Below are positions 8,879 to 16,998 of a stretch of DNA of 64,000 bases, piece after piece; positions within the stretch are counted from its first letter, which is position 1, and every line of letters starts with the position of its first letter. Below the pieces are notes generated by a model. It was not told where the DNA came from, made no database searches, and saw nothing but the letters and a program-made list of their open reading frames with translations. A program made the position numbers and the translations under genes. Location: assembly GCA_016200265.1 (NCBI GenBank), contig JACQFE010000070.1, forward strand, positions 33,192 to 97,191, written 5' to 3'. This DNA comes from Planctomycetota bacterium. GTDB lineage: Bacteria; Planctomycetota; Phycisphaerae; UBA1845.

Positions 8879-10852
8879 TCAATGTTGGTGAGCCCCGCCG
8901 GCGGGAGTCTGTTGAGGGCCGCCAGACGCGCCGAAAAACTGGGCGCTCGCAGCGGGATTGAGCCGGTTTTCCGCATCGACCAGGAAGGCGCCTGCCGTCG
9001 CGACATGGTCGCCGGCCTCCAATCCCGCGAGAACCGGATAGAACTCCCCCGCCCGCTTGCCGACTTTCACTTCCAACATGTCAAACGTTCCGGGGTCGGT
9101 TTCCCGGTAGACGACCTTTCGCGTGCCAGTGTTGATGACTGCCGAGACCAGCACGGACAGCGTCTTTTCCACTTTCGCCAATCGAAGCGGGAATTTGTCG
9201 ATGGGGCAGAGTTCGGGCTTGTCGAAGAGGCGGTCCGGATAGACTGGGCAGTAGTAACCGGTGGCGAACTGTTCCGAGTCCGTTACGGCGCTCACTTCAA
9301 TCGTACCCGTGATCTCACCGCAACTGGGCATCTCCGTCCCCAGGAACGGGTTCCCGATTTTCGGAGATTCCTGGAGCCAGTCCGCGTTCACCATGGGACA
9401 ATGAGCTACATACAGCTTCAGTCCTTGCGGCGCGGAAGCTCGTGCCAGTTGGATCATCTGTTCACTTAGCTTCTTCAGAATTTCCCGTTGCGCGGCAAGG
9501 TCCTTTCCCGCCAATTGCTTGACCGTGTCCGCAATTGCTGCAGCCTTGTCAAACGGACTTCCGCGTCCTCCCGCGGCGAATTTCTGTGCTTCGTCCAATA
9601 GCGCCTGCATCGCGGTTGCATCGACCTTGTCGCTCACAAGCGGCGCGATTGCGGCCGTGTAGGCGTGCACCAGAGCACTCGTGTCAACGGCCTCTGCTCT
9701 AGCCGGAGCCTCACCTTCTTGCGCAACGGGGGTCGATGCGAGTTCGGTCACTGTCCCAACGGGTACGCGGATCACCGCGTGTGCGTACATCCCTGGCTTG
9801 AGCTTCAATTCGGGATTGGCGATCTCCACTCGTGCCGAGACCGTTCGTGTCGCGGGATCAACGACATAGGCAATGAACGTAATCTTGCCGGCAAAAACTT
9901 CGTTGGGGTGGGCCGTGCTGAATACCTCGACCGCCGTGCCGATCGCCACGCCACCGGCTTCGTCCTCAAAGACCTTCGCCTCCATCCACACGTTGCTCAG
10001 GTCGGCGATGGTGTATAGATCGTCGCCTTCCACGACGTAGTGGCCTTCAAGCACTTTCTTCTCCGTGACAAAGCCGGACATTGGGGCGTACACAACCAAA
10101 TGCGTGTCGACAGTTCCACGGTGGAGAACGTCATCAATTTGCTGCTGCGTCACGCCCCAAAGAAGGAGTTTTTGTTTCGCGGCCTCGAACAGGACGTCGC
10201 TTCCCAGCGCGTCCACCTCTCCGGGGTACTTCTCCCCTCCAATTTGGCGCCGTGAGATGAGCAAATCCCTTTGTGCGGTGATCAGATCGGGGCTGTATAG
10301 AAGGAGGAGCGGGTCTCCTTGACGAACGTGCTGTCCGATGAAATTCACCATGAGCTTGTCGGCGCGACCCTTGATCCGCGAAGCAATAAATGCTCGCTTG
10401 GTCTCGTCGTAGGCCACGATCCCGACCGTTCGGATTTCGCGGGCGAGCAGACGATACTCTGCCGGTGTGGTCGAAATTCGGCCCATCTGCACTTTCAACG
10501 GCGTAAGCTGCTGTCGAGCGAGCACGCCCCTGGGTAGTTCGCCGTGCGCGGTCTTGGCTCTCTTCACCAGCGGCATGCCGCAGATCGGACACTTGCCCGG
10601 CTCGGAGCGAACAATGTTGGGGTGCATGGCGCAGTAGTATTCGATCTCCTGGGCGGCCAGGACATCGGGAGCCGTTTCAGGCCTTCGCCATCGGTCGATG
10701 TGGTTGGTAATATCCTCCCAATAGCCCACCACAAAACCAACCACAACCATCAGGAAGATGAACCGCAACCGTACGTTGAGTACCTCGATGAACCACCACA
10801 TGCGCTTGAAGAATGAAGATTCACGGATTCTTGCTTCGTCGTTGCCTGCCAT
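8879..10852 (-). CDS. cusB: Efflux RND periplasmic adaptor, CusB family, with heavy-metal-binding domains
   Basis: 657 residues. One membrane segment (about residues 30-48) anchors it; a canonical heavy-metal-binding domain follows (YYCAMHPNIVRSEPGKCPIC-GM, residues 72-96). The adaptor core contains the lipoyl/barrel-sandwich and beta-barrel parts (PMSGFVTEKKVLEGHYVVEG; FEDEAGGVAIG). Between about 395 and 530 is an inserted helical region ending in CPMVNADWLQ and a CG motif, like DUF3347 domains. A second, degenerate metal-binding module (YYCPVYPDRLFDKPELCPID) follows, missing the last Cys of the CPxCG motif. ATG with GGAG nine bases upstream. Partner of the permease just downstream; together they should export Cu(I)/Ag(I) or a similar ion from the periplasm. 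Confidence 0.88.
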   Translation of the reverse strand: MAGNDEARIRESSFFKRMWWFIEVLNVRLRFIFLMVVVGFVVGYWEDITNHIDRWRRPETAPDVLAAQEIEYYCAMHPNIVRSEPGKCPICGMPLVKRAKTAHGELPRGVLARQQLTPLKVQMGRISTTPAEYRLLAREIRTVGIVAYDETKRAFIASRIKGRADKLMVNFIGQHVRQGDPLLLLYSPDLITAQRDLLISRRQIGGEKYPGEVDALGSDVLFEAAKQKLLLWGVTQQQIDDVLHRGTVDTHLVVYAPMSGFVTEKKVLEGHYVVEGDDLYTIADLSNVWMEAKVFEDEAGGVAIGTAVEVFSTAHPNEVFAGKITFIAYVVDPATRTVSARVEIANPELKLKPGMYAHAVIRVPVGTVTELASTPVAQEGEAPARAEAVDTSALVHAYTAAIAPLVSDKVDATAMQALLDEAQKFAAGGRGSPFDKAAAIADTVKQLAGKDLAAQREILKKLSEQMIQLARASAPQGLKLYVAHCPMVNADWLQESPKIGNPFLGTEMPSCGEITGTIEVSAVTDSEQFATGYYCPVYPDRLFDKPELCPIDKFPLRLAKVEKTLSVLVSAVINTGTRKVVYRETDPGTFDMLEVKVGKRAGEFYPVLAGLEAGDHVATAGAFLVDAENRLNPAASAQFFGASGGPQQTPAGGAHQH

Positions 10853-11134
10853 CGCCGTGTCACTCCATGAATATGACTAGAGTCTTGGATCTGTCGCCGA
10901 TTCGTCTTCCGTCATTCATGTTCGGAATCGAAAACGAGTGTGTCAAATCGCGTGTCCCAACGACCTTCCGGGTGCAAATTGTTCGGCACGCGCCTTTCAG
11001 AAAACAACGAAGTATACCTCCCCAAAAAACAATTGCGAAAATTCGCGTGCCATGGTTCAGATTCGATGGGAGCGAAATGGATTGCCGCCACGAGTCTCGA
11101 ACTCCGATTCTTTTAGATATTGTCGGGAAACTCG

Positions 11135-11235
11135 TGCCGAGGCCACGAATCGAAACAACACGGCAGGACGTACTGAAGTGCTGCCTCTAATACAGATATT
11201 GAATCCCGCGCATCGGCCAGTCCCGCCACTCCGGC
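11135..11235 (-). pseudogene. Decayed tRNA-Leu copy
   Basis: Minus strand. The 5' acceptor strand, D-arm and the start of the anticodon arm (GCCGGAGTGGCGG, ACTGGCCGATGCGCGGGATT) are nearly identical to the intact tRNA-Leu(CAA) at 4034-4117. The anticodon 3' stem is lost, the middle is expanded to about 101 nt in total, and the T-loop TTCGATTC plus a damaged acceptor end (CCTCGGCA) remain. It cannot fold as a working tRNA. The rest of the 611-bp gap 10853-11463 holds no gene I can support. Confidence 0.65.
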
Positions 11236-11463
11236 ATGCATATCCCAAGTCGCCGACAGGACCGTGCCAATTGAATCGAGGACGAATGGGTTGGAAAGAT
11301 GACGGTATGTCTGTGGGGTCGGGACATCAACGTGGGGCTGGGATTCCTGCACAACGGAAAATTGCACGGGGAGGAATGATTCCAAGATGAGTGCGGTGAA
11401 GCGCCAATAATCAACGCATTTGAAGAGATTCGCGGATAATCATTACGTTTTTTCGATGGCGAC

Positions 11464-12840
11464 GTGAGAAGATGCAGCGGAAATCCGGGAAATTCATGTT
11501 CGCGGATTGCATGTTCGATGCACAATTGTTGTCGTTCGCGAATTCACTTTTTTGGGGACCTTGAATTGCTCGCTGCCCGATGGATTCAACATGCCGCATT
11601 GTGCTGCGCAATTGGTGCGGTCGTGTTCTCATTTCTGGCCATTGCGATTTCGATCGCGCGATCGCGACATCCCTTGGTCCCGCATTATGGAGTCCCTCAC
11701 TTCTTTTTTGTAGTCGCCTTGCTTCTCGGCGTCGCGGCTGCAATCGTGCTGGCCGTGACGCTCTGCATGCGGGCCGTCTATATTTCAATCGACCTTGGCC
11801 ATGGTTATCCGTGGCGGGTGATAATTGAATATGGATACGGCCGCGAAGGCTTGGTCGCACTGTCTTTTCTTTGGCTTGCCGCTCTCGCCGGATGGATCGG
11901 CTCGCGCGACCAGCGATTGATCACCTGTCTCGTGTGGAACAGCATTGCACTCGCTTTGTGGGGCAGTCTGATGATCGACCCGTTCCGCGTGACCTCGGTC
12001 GGCGGCATCGAACATTCGCAGACCACGGTCCTGTGCATGACCGCATTGGCCATCATTCTCGCAGCGTCCGTTTTTGCATGGACCCGGGTGCACAAACCGA
12101 GCGCGAACATTGATCCACCGTTGCCGGCGCCCATGCGCGTAGACGATAAGTCGGGGTTCCGGCACACAATCACTGCACTCGCTGGAGTGATGACCATTAT
12201 GATCTGTTATCACTTGCTGGTTCCCGTGACATTGGGCGTCGGCGGTGTGCGTGGATCCATATTCATCGCGGTTTGTGCGGCCGCGCTTTCATCGCGGGCG
12301 TCCTTCCTCGCCGCAAGCCTGGGACGCGGTGAAGACCTGCTTGATTGCGCGATGATGTTGGCGTCGCTCGCGGTTTCAGGCATCGTATTGTTAGTCACGA
12401 TGCCTTCGAAAGGACCCCTGAGCGAACGTTACCCTGTCTTCCTGACTTCATTCGTCATCGGTTTCGCTTTGGCCTGTGCGGTTTGGAGCAGACTCACCGC
12501 GCTTTGGAGCAATGTGAAGTGCGATCACACCATCAACGCGAAGACAGCTGCATTGAAATTCCACGCGCAACGAGCCGCTTTTTTGTGCGCGGTGATGGGA
12601 TTGCTCAGCGCCACGTTGCTGTGCTTTTGGCCGCGAATTCGCGGGATTTCCGCCATGGATCATTCGTTGAATCAAGTGCGGTCAGGGATTGCCGCAAACT
12701 TGCTGCTCCTCTTGGTCGTCCTTTCAAGTGCAAGGCGATTCCGGCGCTGGAGCTTTCACATTCTTTGCGCGCTATGTCTGGGATCCGGAGTCGGTTTTGT
12801 CTTCGTCCGCACATTACCATTCAAATCACACATGGGCTGA
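11464..12840 (+). CDS. Polytopic membrane protein of unknown function
   Basis: Up to 458 residues from GTG at 11464; an ATG at 11518 is an alternative and the Cys-rich first 30 residues are unlike a normal N-terminus. About 10-11 hydrophobic helices are visible (for example AALCCAIGAVVFSFLAIAI, FFFVVALLLGVAAAIVLAV, GIAANLLLLLVVLS). The central part could resemble cytochrome c assembly (CcmF/ResC-like) integral proteins in helix layout (GREGLVALSFLWLAALAGW), but I see no WWD haem-handling motif, so I do not assign it. It stands alone, convergent with the downstream SDR gene. Confidence 0.6.
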   Translation: MRRCSGNPGNSCSRIACSMHNCCRSRIHFFGDLELLAARWIQHAALCCAIGAVVFSFLAIAISIARSRHPLVPHYGVPHFFFVVALLLGVAAAIVLAVTLCMRAVYISIDLGHGYPWRVIIEYGYGREGLVALSFLWLAALAGWIGSRDQRLITCLVWNSIALALWGSLMIDPFRVTSVGGIEHSQTTVLCMTALAIILAASVFAWTRVHKPSANIDPPLPAPMRVDDKSGFRHTITALAGVMTIMICYHLLVPVTLGVGGVRGSIFIAVCAAALSSRASFLAASLGRGEDLLDCAMMLASLAVSGIVLLVTMPSKGPLSERYPVFLTSFVIGFALACAVWSRLTALWSNVKCDHTINAKTAALKFHAQRAAFLCAVMGLLSATLLCFWPRIRGISAMDHSLNQVRSGIAANLLLLLVVLSSARRFRRWSFHILCALCLGSGVGFVFVRTLPFKSHMG

Positions 12841-12872
12841 TTTCAGAGCGCGATGGAATTCGGGCCAAGAAA

Positions 12873-13616
12873 TCAAATGACACTCCTTCCGCCGTCAACT
12901 GGAATCACGGCTCCGGTAATATAGTCTCCTTCTTCCACCAGGAACCGAACGAGTTTGGCGATGTCCTCCGGAGTCCCCGCACGCTGCAAGGGAATCCGCT
13001 CTACGAGTCTTGCCTGAGTCGCGTCATCATAGGAATCCGGAAAAACAGCGATTCCCGGCGCCACGGCATTCACGCGGACTTGCGGCGCCAACCGCCGTGC
13101 GAGAGCTTTGGTCAACGCCACGAGTCCGGCCTTTGACGTCGAATAGGCCAGATGGTTCGCGAAGGGTCGCTCAATGCCGGCATCCGTCAGATTGATCACA
13201 CAACCCGCTCCATTCGCGCACAAGTGTCGCGCCGCGTGATGAATGAGTCCGGCGACCGAAGTGACATTCACGCGAAGAGTGCGGTCCCAAAGATCCGCAT
13301 CGAATGTCTCAAGCGCATCCGATCCATCCGCGTGAAAAATCGACGCATTGTTGACCAAAACGTCGAGCCGGCCCAGCGCGCTGACGCAATCATTCACAAT
13401 CAAAGGCCAATTGGAAGGCTCATTCAAATCGCCCCCCAGGGTCGCACATCTTCTTCGCAATCGATGAATCTCTTGCGCGACCTCGGCGGCGCTTTCCTGC
13501 GAAGCAAAATAATGCAGCCCAATGTCGCAACCCGCACGAGCTAGTTCGAGTGCGATGGCCCGACCGACTCGCTTTGCAGCGCCAGTCACCAGCGCAACCT
13601 TGCCTTGTAGCTGCAT
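12873..13616 (-). CDS. Short-chain dehydrogenase/reductase, pteridine-reductase-like
   Basis: 247 residues from the ATG (MQLQGKVAL); a TTG six codons upstream is less likely. The NAD(P) motif is TGAAKRVG; the Arg in the TGxxxRxG form is the mark of pteridine reductases (PTR1/FolM type) and NADPH use. NNAS is present, as is the catalytic YSTSK motif with an upstream Asn/Thr (INLTDAG). The C-terminus PVDGGRSVI is standard. Likely reduces dihydropterins or a related carbonyl in the cytosol using NADPH; exact substrate inferred only. A small membrane protein gene lies 24 bp upstream on the same strand, then dnaJ-like, suggesting a shared transcript. Confidence 0.78.
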   Translation of the reverse strand: MQLQGKVALVTGAAKRVGRAIALELARAGCDIGLHYFASQESAAEVAQEIHRLRRRCATLGGDLNEPSNWPLIVNDCVSALGRLDVLVNNASIFHADGSDALETFDADLWDRTLRVNVTSVAGLIHHAARHLCANGAGCVINLTDAGIERPFANHLAYSTSKAGLVALTKALARRLAPQVRVNAVAPGIAVFPDSYDDATQARLVERIPLQRAGTPEDIAKLVRFLVEEGDYITGAVIPVDGGRSVI

Positions 13617-13640
13617 GCGAATCGATTCCACCAATTCAGC

Positions 13641-14027
13641 TTACGGGTACAAATCCGAATCGTCCGCGTCCCGGGGCGGGCGGTGCATCGACCAGACATC
13701 TTGATGGGTAGTTGGTTCCGATGGCTTGCGAAGCACCGAATCGCGATACGAGCGAATGGTTCGGACGATGATGATGCTGCCCACGAGGAACGCAGTCAGC
13801 AGAAGAAGAGCGACCATGAGAAAAAAGGGCGAAGAACGCACGGCCATCATGTGTGTCGTGGCGCGGTCGAGCGACCGCTCCATCGATGCACCATCGATCG
13901 CCGATGGCACATTCGTGCGATACAGCCAGCTCCCGCTTGCCCATGTCAGGAGCAAGATGCCCACGACCAGCATGAGCAATCCAAGCCGTGTACGATATTG
14001 CTCAGATCCGCGTTCGCCGAGAATCAC
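13641..14027 (-). CDS. Small two-helix membrane protein, translationally coupled to dnaJ-like gene
   Basis: 128 residues from GTG at 14025-14027, chosen because AAGGAG lies four bases upstream and because the GTG overlaps the stop of the DnaJ-like gene as GTGA. Two membrane segments are visible (LGLLMLVVGILLLTWASG and FFLMVALLLLTAFLVGSIII) separated by about 35 polar residues, then a charged cytoplasmic-type tail. No family recognised. The overlap suggests its synthesis depends on translation of the upstream chaperone gene. Confidence 0.6.
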   Translation of the reverse strand: MILGERGSEQYRTRLGLLMLVVGILLLTWASGSWLYRTNVPSAIDGASMERSLDRATTHMMAVRSSPFFLMVALLLLTAFLVGSIIIVRTIRSYRDSVLRKPSEPTTHQDVWSMHRPPRDADDSDLYP

Positions 14028-14998
14028 ACCGTGCTCCTTGCAGCCCACGGGGCCGCCGCTCGCGGATCGTCGTGAATCCTTGTCGCCAATTCCTCCAGAA
14101 GTTCCCGCGCTTCTTTGCTCATTTTCTTCGGCGCTACGATTTGAATCACCACAATCTCATCACCGCCGCTGCTGTCCCCGCGTTGCTTCACCCCGCGACC
14201 CTTCAGGCGAAGTTTCGTTCCGCTGGAGGTGCCAGCCGGAATCGACAACGTGACGAATCCTTCGAGGGTCGGAACATCGACCTTCGCACCAAACGCGGCC
14301 TCCGTCAGCGAAATCGGAACATCCACGTAGATGTCCACCCCCTCGCGGCGAAAGTACGCATGGGGCCGAATACGGCATCGCAAAATCAAGTCGCCCGGCT
14401 CGCCGCCATACGGATTCGGCACGCGCCCGCGCACGCGAATTCGCTGACCTTCATTCACACCCGCGGGGATTTTTACGTCCACTTGTTCAGATTGCCTGTT
14501 GCCGCCCATATTCAGACGAAGGCTCATCGTCGTGCCCTGGACGGCCTGTTCAAACCTCAACCAGATGTCTTGTCCTTCATCCGCCGCACGCGGCGGCGCA
14601 GTTCGACCTCGCGTTCGTCCACGTTGACGCCCGCCAATAAATTGATCGAAGATGCTGGCGTGTTCGGAACCGCCGAATGCGGAAAAAAGGTCTTCCAGAT
14701 CCTCGACGTTAACATGGGAGCCTTCGCCCCATGTATACATTCGCTCGCCTTGCGGTCCGGTCGCGACCTTGCCCACGCTCGCCGCGCCGTATTGATCATA
14801 TTGAGCTCGCTTTTCGACATCGCTTAGCGTTTGATAGGCGTTCTGAACCTCCTTGAATCGCTTCTCGGCCGCGGCATCACCGGGATTGCGATCCGGGTGA
14901 AATTTTTTGGCGAGCGTGCGATAGGCGCGCTTGATTTCGTCTGCGGAGGCGTCTTTCTTCACGCCGAGAACTTCGTAATAATCACGCAATTCAGCCAT
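14024..14998 (-). CDS. DnaJ/CbpA-type co-chaperone (J domain plus C-terminal substrate domains)
   Basis: 324 residues from the ATG of MAELRDYYEVLGV; an upstream in-frame ATG would add 21 unlikely residues. The J domain (residues 1-70) carries HPD in AKKFHPDRNPG, needed to stimulate DnaK ATPase. A Gly/Phe-type linker (LEDLFSAFGG) follows, then two C-terminal beta-sandwich domains (QGTTMSLRLNMGG, VKIPAGVNEGQRIRVRG, VPTLEGFVTLSIPAGTSSG). There is no CxxCxGxG zinc finger, so it is CbpA/type II rather than DnaJ type I. A perfect inverted repeat lies 42 bp upstream. Its stop overlaps the start of the small membrane protein gene. Confidence 0.9.
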   Translation of the reverse strand: MAELRDYYEVLGVKKDASADEIKRAYRTLAKKFHPDRNPGDAAAEKRFKEVQNAYQTLSDVEKRAQYDQYGAASVGKVATGPQGERMYTWGEGSHVNVEDLEDLFSAFGGSEHASIFDQFIGGRQRGRTRGRTAPPRAADEGQDIWLRFEQAVQGTTMSLRLNMGGNRQSEQVDVKIPAGVNEGQRIRVRGRVPNPYGGEPGDLILRCRIRPHAYFRREGVDIYVDVPISLTEAAFGAKVDVPTLEGFVTLSIPAGTSSGTKLRLKGRGVKQRGDSSGGDEIVVIQIVAPKKMSKEARELLEELATRIHDDPRAAAPWAARSTV

Positions 14999-15040
14999 TG
15001 GTCGAACGCAATTGAACCCGACGCAACTAGAGATTCCATG

Positions 15041-15059
15041 GGAACACCGCCTGTGTTCC
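15041..15059. promoter_or_regulatory. Perfect 7-5-7 inverted repeat upstream of dnaJ-like gene
   Basis: GGAACAC, five bases, GTGTTCC. It lies 42 bp before the dnaJ-like ATG (14998) and about 100 bp before the divergent 15162 gene. Such spacing suits an operator, but it is not the CIRCE sequence and I know no regulator for it. Confidence 0.3.
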
Positions 15060-15161
15060 AATTCGACTTTATCATATCATCGCGTCCGCTTATCGTCACA
15101 CGGAAGGCGCGGTACAATCTTTGCCGCACGATCGTTGATTTTGAAAAAAGGAGCTTTGAAA

Positions 15162-15833
15162 ATGACCATACGCAAGAATGTCTCATTCGTGATTGTGGGC
15201 CTCTTCTCGATTTTGGGTGTTGGCGGATTAAGCGTTTGCATCGCGCAGCCCAAACCGGCCGAGAATCCGCCCAAGGATGCGCCCAAGCAAGAAAAGCCCG
15301 CAGGCGATAAGCCCGCTGCGGCGGCCGCTCCAAAGGCCGAGGGTGGAGCCGAATCACTTGCGCTGCCCGGTGTGGAGTTTTCCGTCCCCAAGGGCTGGGT
15401 AAAGGATCAAATCCCTGCGAGCCCCATGGCCCCGCAGGCCATCTTCAAACTTCCCAAGGCCGAGGGCGAGGCCGACGACGGAACCGTTCGCGTCACCCAC
15501 TTCCCCAGCATGAAGGGAAAAGATGACATGAACATCGAGCGATGGATCGGCCAGGTGACCAAGCCTGACGGAAAGCCCTTTACAAAAGAGGAAGCGAAGG
15601 TCACCAAATCGGAATCGGGCAACCTGCGGATCACCGTCCTGGATTTGACTGGCAACGTGAAGATGACCGGTTGGAATGAAGCGAAGCCGAATCATCGCAT
15701 GATCGCGGTCATCGTGGACCATCCCCAGGGGCCGCACTACGTCGTCGCGGGCGGCGGCGTGAAAACGATGGAGAAGTGGGTCAAGGACTTCGACGCATTC
15801 ATCAAGAGTGCAAGAGTCAAGAAGGGTGAGTGA
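15162..15833 (+). CDS. Exported protein of unknown function
   Basis: 223 residues from ATG, with AAAAAGGAGC as ribosome site. Residues 1-26 are a signal peptide (VGLFSILGVGGLSVCIAQ). A Lys/Pro/Ala-rich linker (about 27-60) leads to a globular part starting LALPGVEFSVPKGW, with EDDxxVRVTHF-type strands, IERWIGQV and a final VKDFDAFIKS helix. This layout resembles periplasmic proteins that hold a PsbP/Mog1-like fold (PGVxFxxPxGW), which is inference. It is divergent from the dnaJ-like gene and has no obvious partner. Confidence 0.6.
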   Translation: MTIRKNVSFVIVGLFSILGVGGLSVCIAQPKPAENPPKDAPKQEKPAGDKPAAAAAPKAEGGAESLALPGVEFSVPKGWVKDQIPASPMAPQAIFKLPKAEGEADDGTVRVTHFPSMKGKDDMNIERWIGQVTKPDGKPFTKEEAKVTKSESGNLRITVLDLTGNVKMTGWNEAKPNHRMIAVIVDHPQGPHYVVAGGGVKTMEKWVKDFDAFIKSARVKKGE

Positions 15834-15952
15834 AGCGCGCACATGGTGCGCCGTCATGATGTTGGAAGCGCGCCCAGGGTTGACTCGTTCCATTTCGCGC
15901 TTTCGCTATCGCGAGAATTGGGTTGTGAATGAATCCCTGAGAGGAGCATTCA

Positions 15953-16636
15953 ATGACTGATCCCTTATTGGGTGTAGATGCGCCGCCGACACAGACCTCA
16001 GCTGAGCAGGGCGGGGTGATGCAATTCCTAGCCCGCCCCATGATTGATAAGACCATCGCGGTTTTCGCCTCCGCGCCATTCGTGTACGCGCTGTATCATC
16101 GGCTCGCGGCAGGCACGCTGGACCTTCCTCGCGGCTGTGCTGCACTCGGTCAGTTGATCACGATCGCCACGATGGTACTCCGCCGAGCCCCGCAGCGCGT
16201 CACGCCGAATCCCTTGTGGTGGCTGCTGGCCTTCGTTGCAACGTACAGCTCGCTTGCATGGGCGACTTTCGCGCCTCCGGGCCGCGCACTCATCCCCAGC
16301 GCCTTGGGCGATGGACTTGCGATCCTGTCAGTCGCAATCGTGATATACGCACGCCTGAGCCTGGGCCGGAACATCGGCTTTGTTCCGGCGCAGCGCACGA
16401 TCGTGCAGTCCGGCGCGTACCGTTTCGTTCGACACCCAATTTATTCCGGATTGTTTCTCGCGTGGGTCGTACTGACGCTCCATCGATTTTCGCCGGCAAA
16501 CGTCACACTGCTGATCGTTATTTGCACACTCTACGTGGTAAAGAGCTTGGTGGAAGAGGGGTTCCTCCGCAACGACCCCGCATACGCGCAGTATCTTCGA
16601 CAAGTGAAATATCGATTCGTTCCTGGTGTCGTGTAG
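15953..16636 (+). CDS. Isoprenylcysteine carboxyl methyltransferase (ICMT)-like membrane protein
   Basis: 227 residues; ATG preceded by GAGAGGAGC. Four to five membrane helices. The C-terminal half has the ICMT/PEMT signature: SLGRNIGFVPAQR, then RFVRHPIYSGLFL (the RHPxYxG SAM-binding motif) and EEGFLRNDPAYAQYLRQVKY. In bacteria these enzymes methylate lipids or unknown small molecules rather than prenyl-cysteine. Substrate unknown. It stands alone between two unrelated genes. Confidence 0.78.
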   Translation: MTDPLLGVDAPPTQTSAEQGGVMQFLARPMIDKTIAVFASAPFVYALYHRLAAGTLDLPRGCAALGQLITIATMVLRRAPQRVTPNPLWWLLAFVATYSSLAWATFAPPGRALIPSALGDGLAILSVAIVIYARLSLGRNIGFVPAQRTIVQSGAYRFVRHPIYSGLFLAWVVLTLHRFSPANVTLLIVICTLYVVKSLVEEGFLRNDPAYAQYLRQVKYRFVPGVV

Positions 16637-16704
16637 CACCTGCAACGAACGCACGATCGGTTGCCAAGCGGCTTTAGCCTCTGGAATCTATGTTATGCAA
16701 TTAA

Positions 16705-16998
16705 GTGCCTCTGACCGCTCGCCTGCCAGTGCCGACGAAAGGTGACCGCCACCAATCAGCACGAACTCGTTTCAATCGACGCACGACGCGCCGCAGCTTT
16801 CACACGACTCAACTTTTCCGTCTCTACAAGGACGGAGAGGAGTGGAAGCGGACCGCGAGTTTCGGTCGGAACGACCTGCCACTGGTTGTGAATGTCGCTG
16901 ACCACGGTCACCTCTGGATTCTCGAAGCCTGGAAGGAAAAAGACGGCGAGGTCGAGCATCCCGGCGAGCCGCGGCTCAGCCCTAATTGCACACCGTGA
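16705..16998 (+). pseudogene. Probable remnant of a small conserved planctomycete protein
   Basis: The last part of this frame (FRLYKDGEEWKRTASFGRND then VADHGHLWI) resembles, from memory, a short family of about 80 residues with the motif LYKDGDEWKxxxSFGRDDL and VAxxAHxWI. The N-terminal half of the frame is basic and unlike a real protein, there is no good ribosome site, and the frame runs 17 bases into the convergent lipoprotein gene, so this is probably a decayed or truncated copy. It accounts for most of the gap 16637-16981. Confidence 0.35.
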
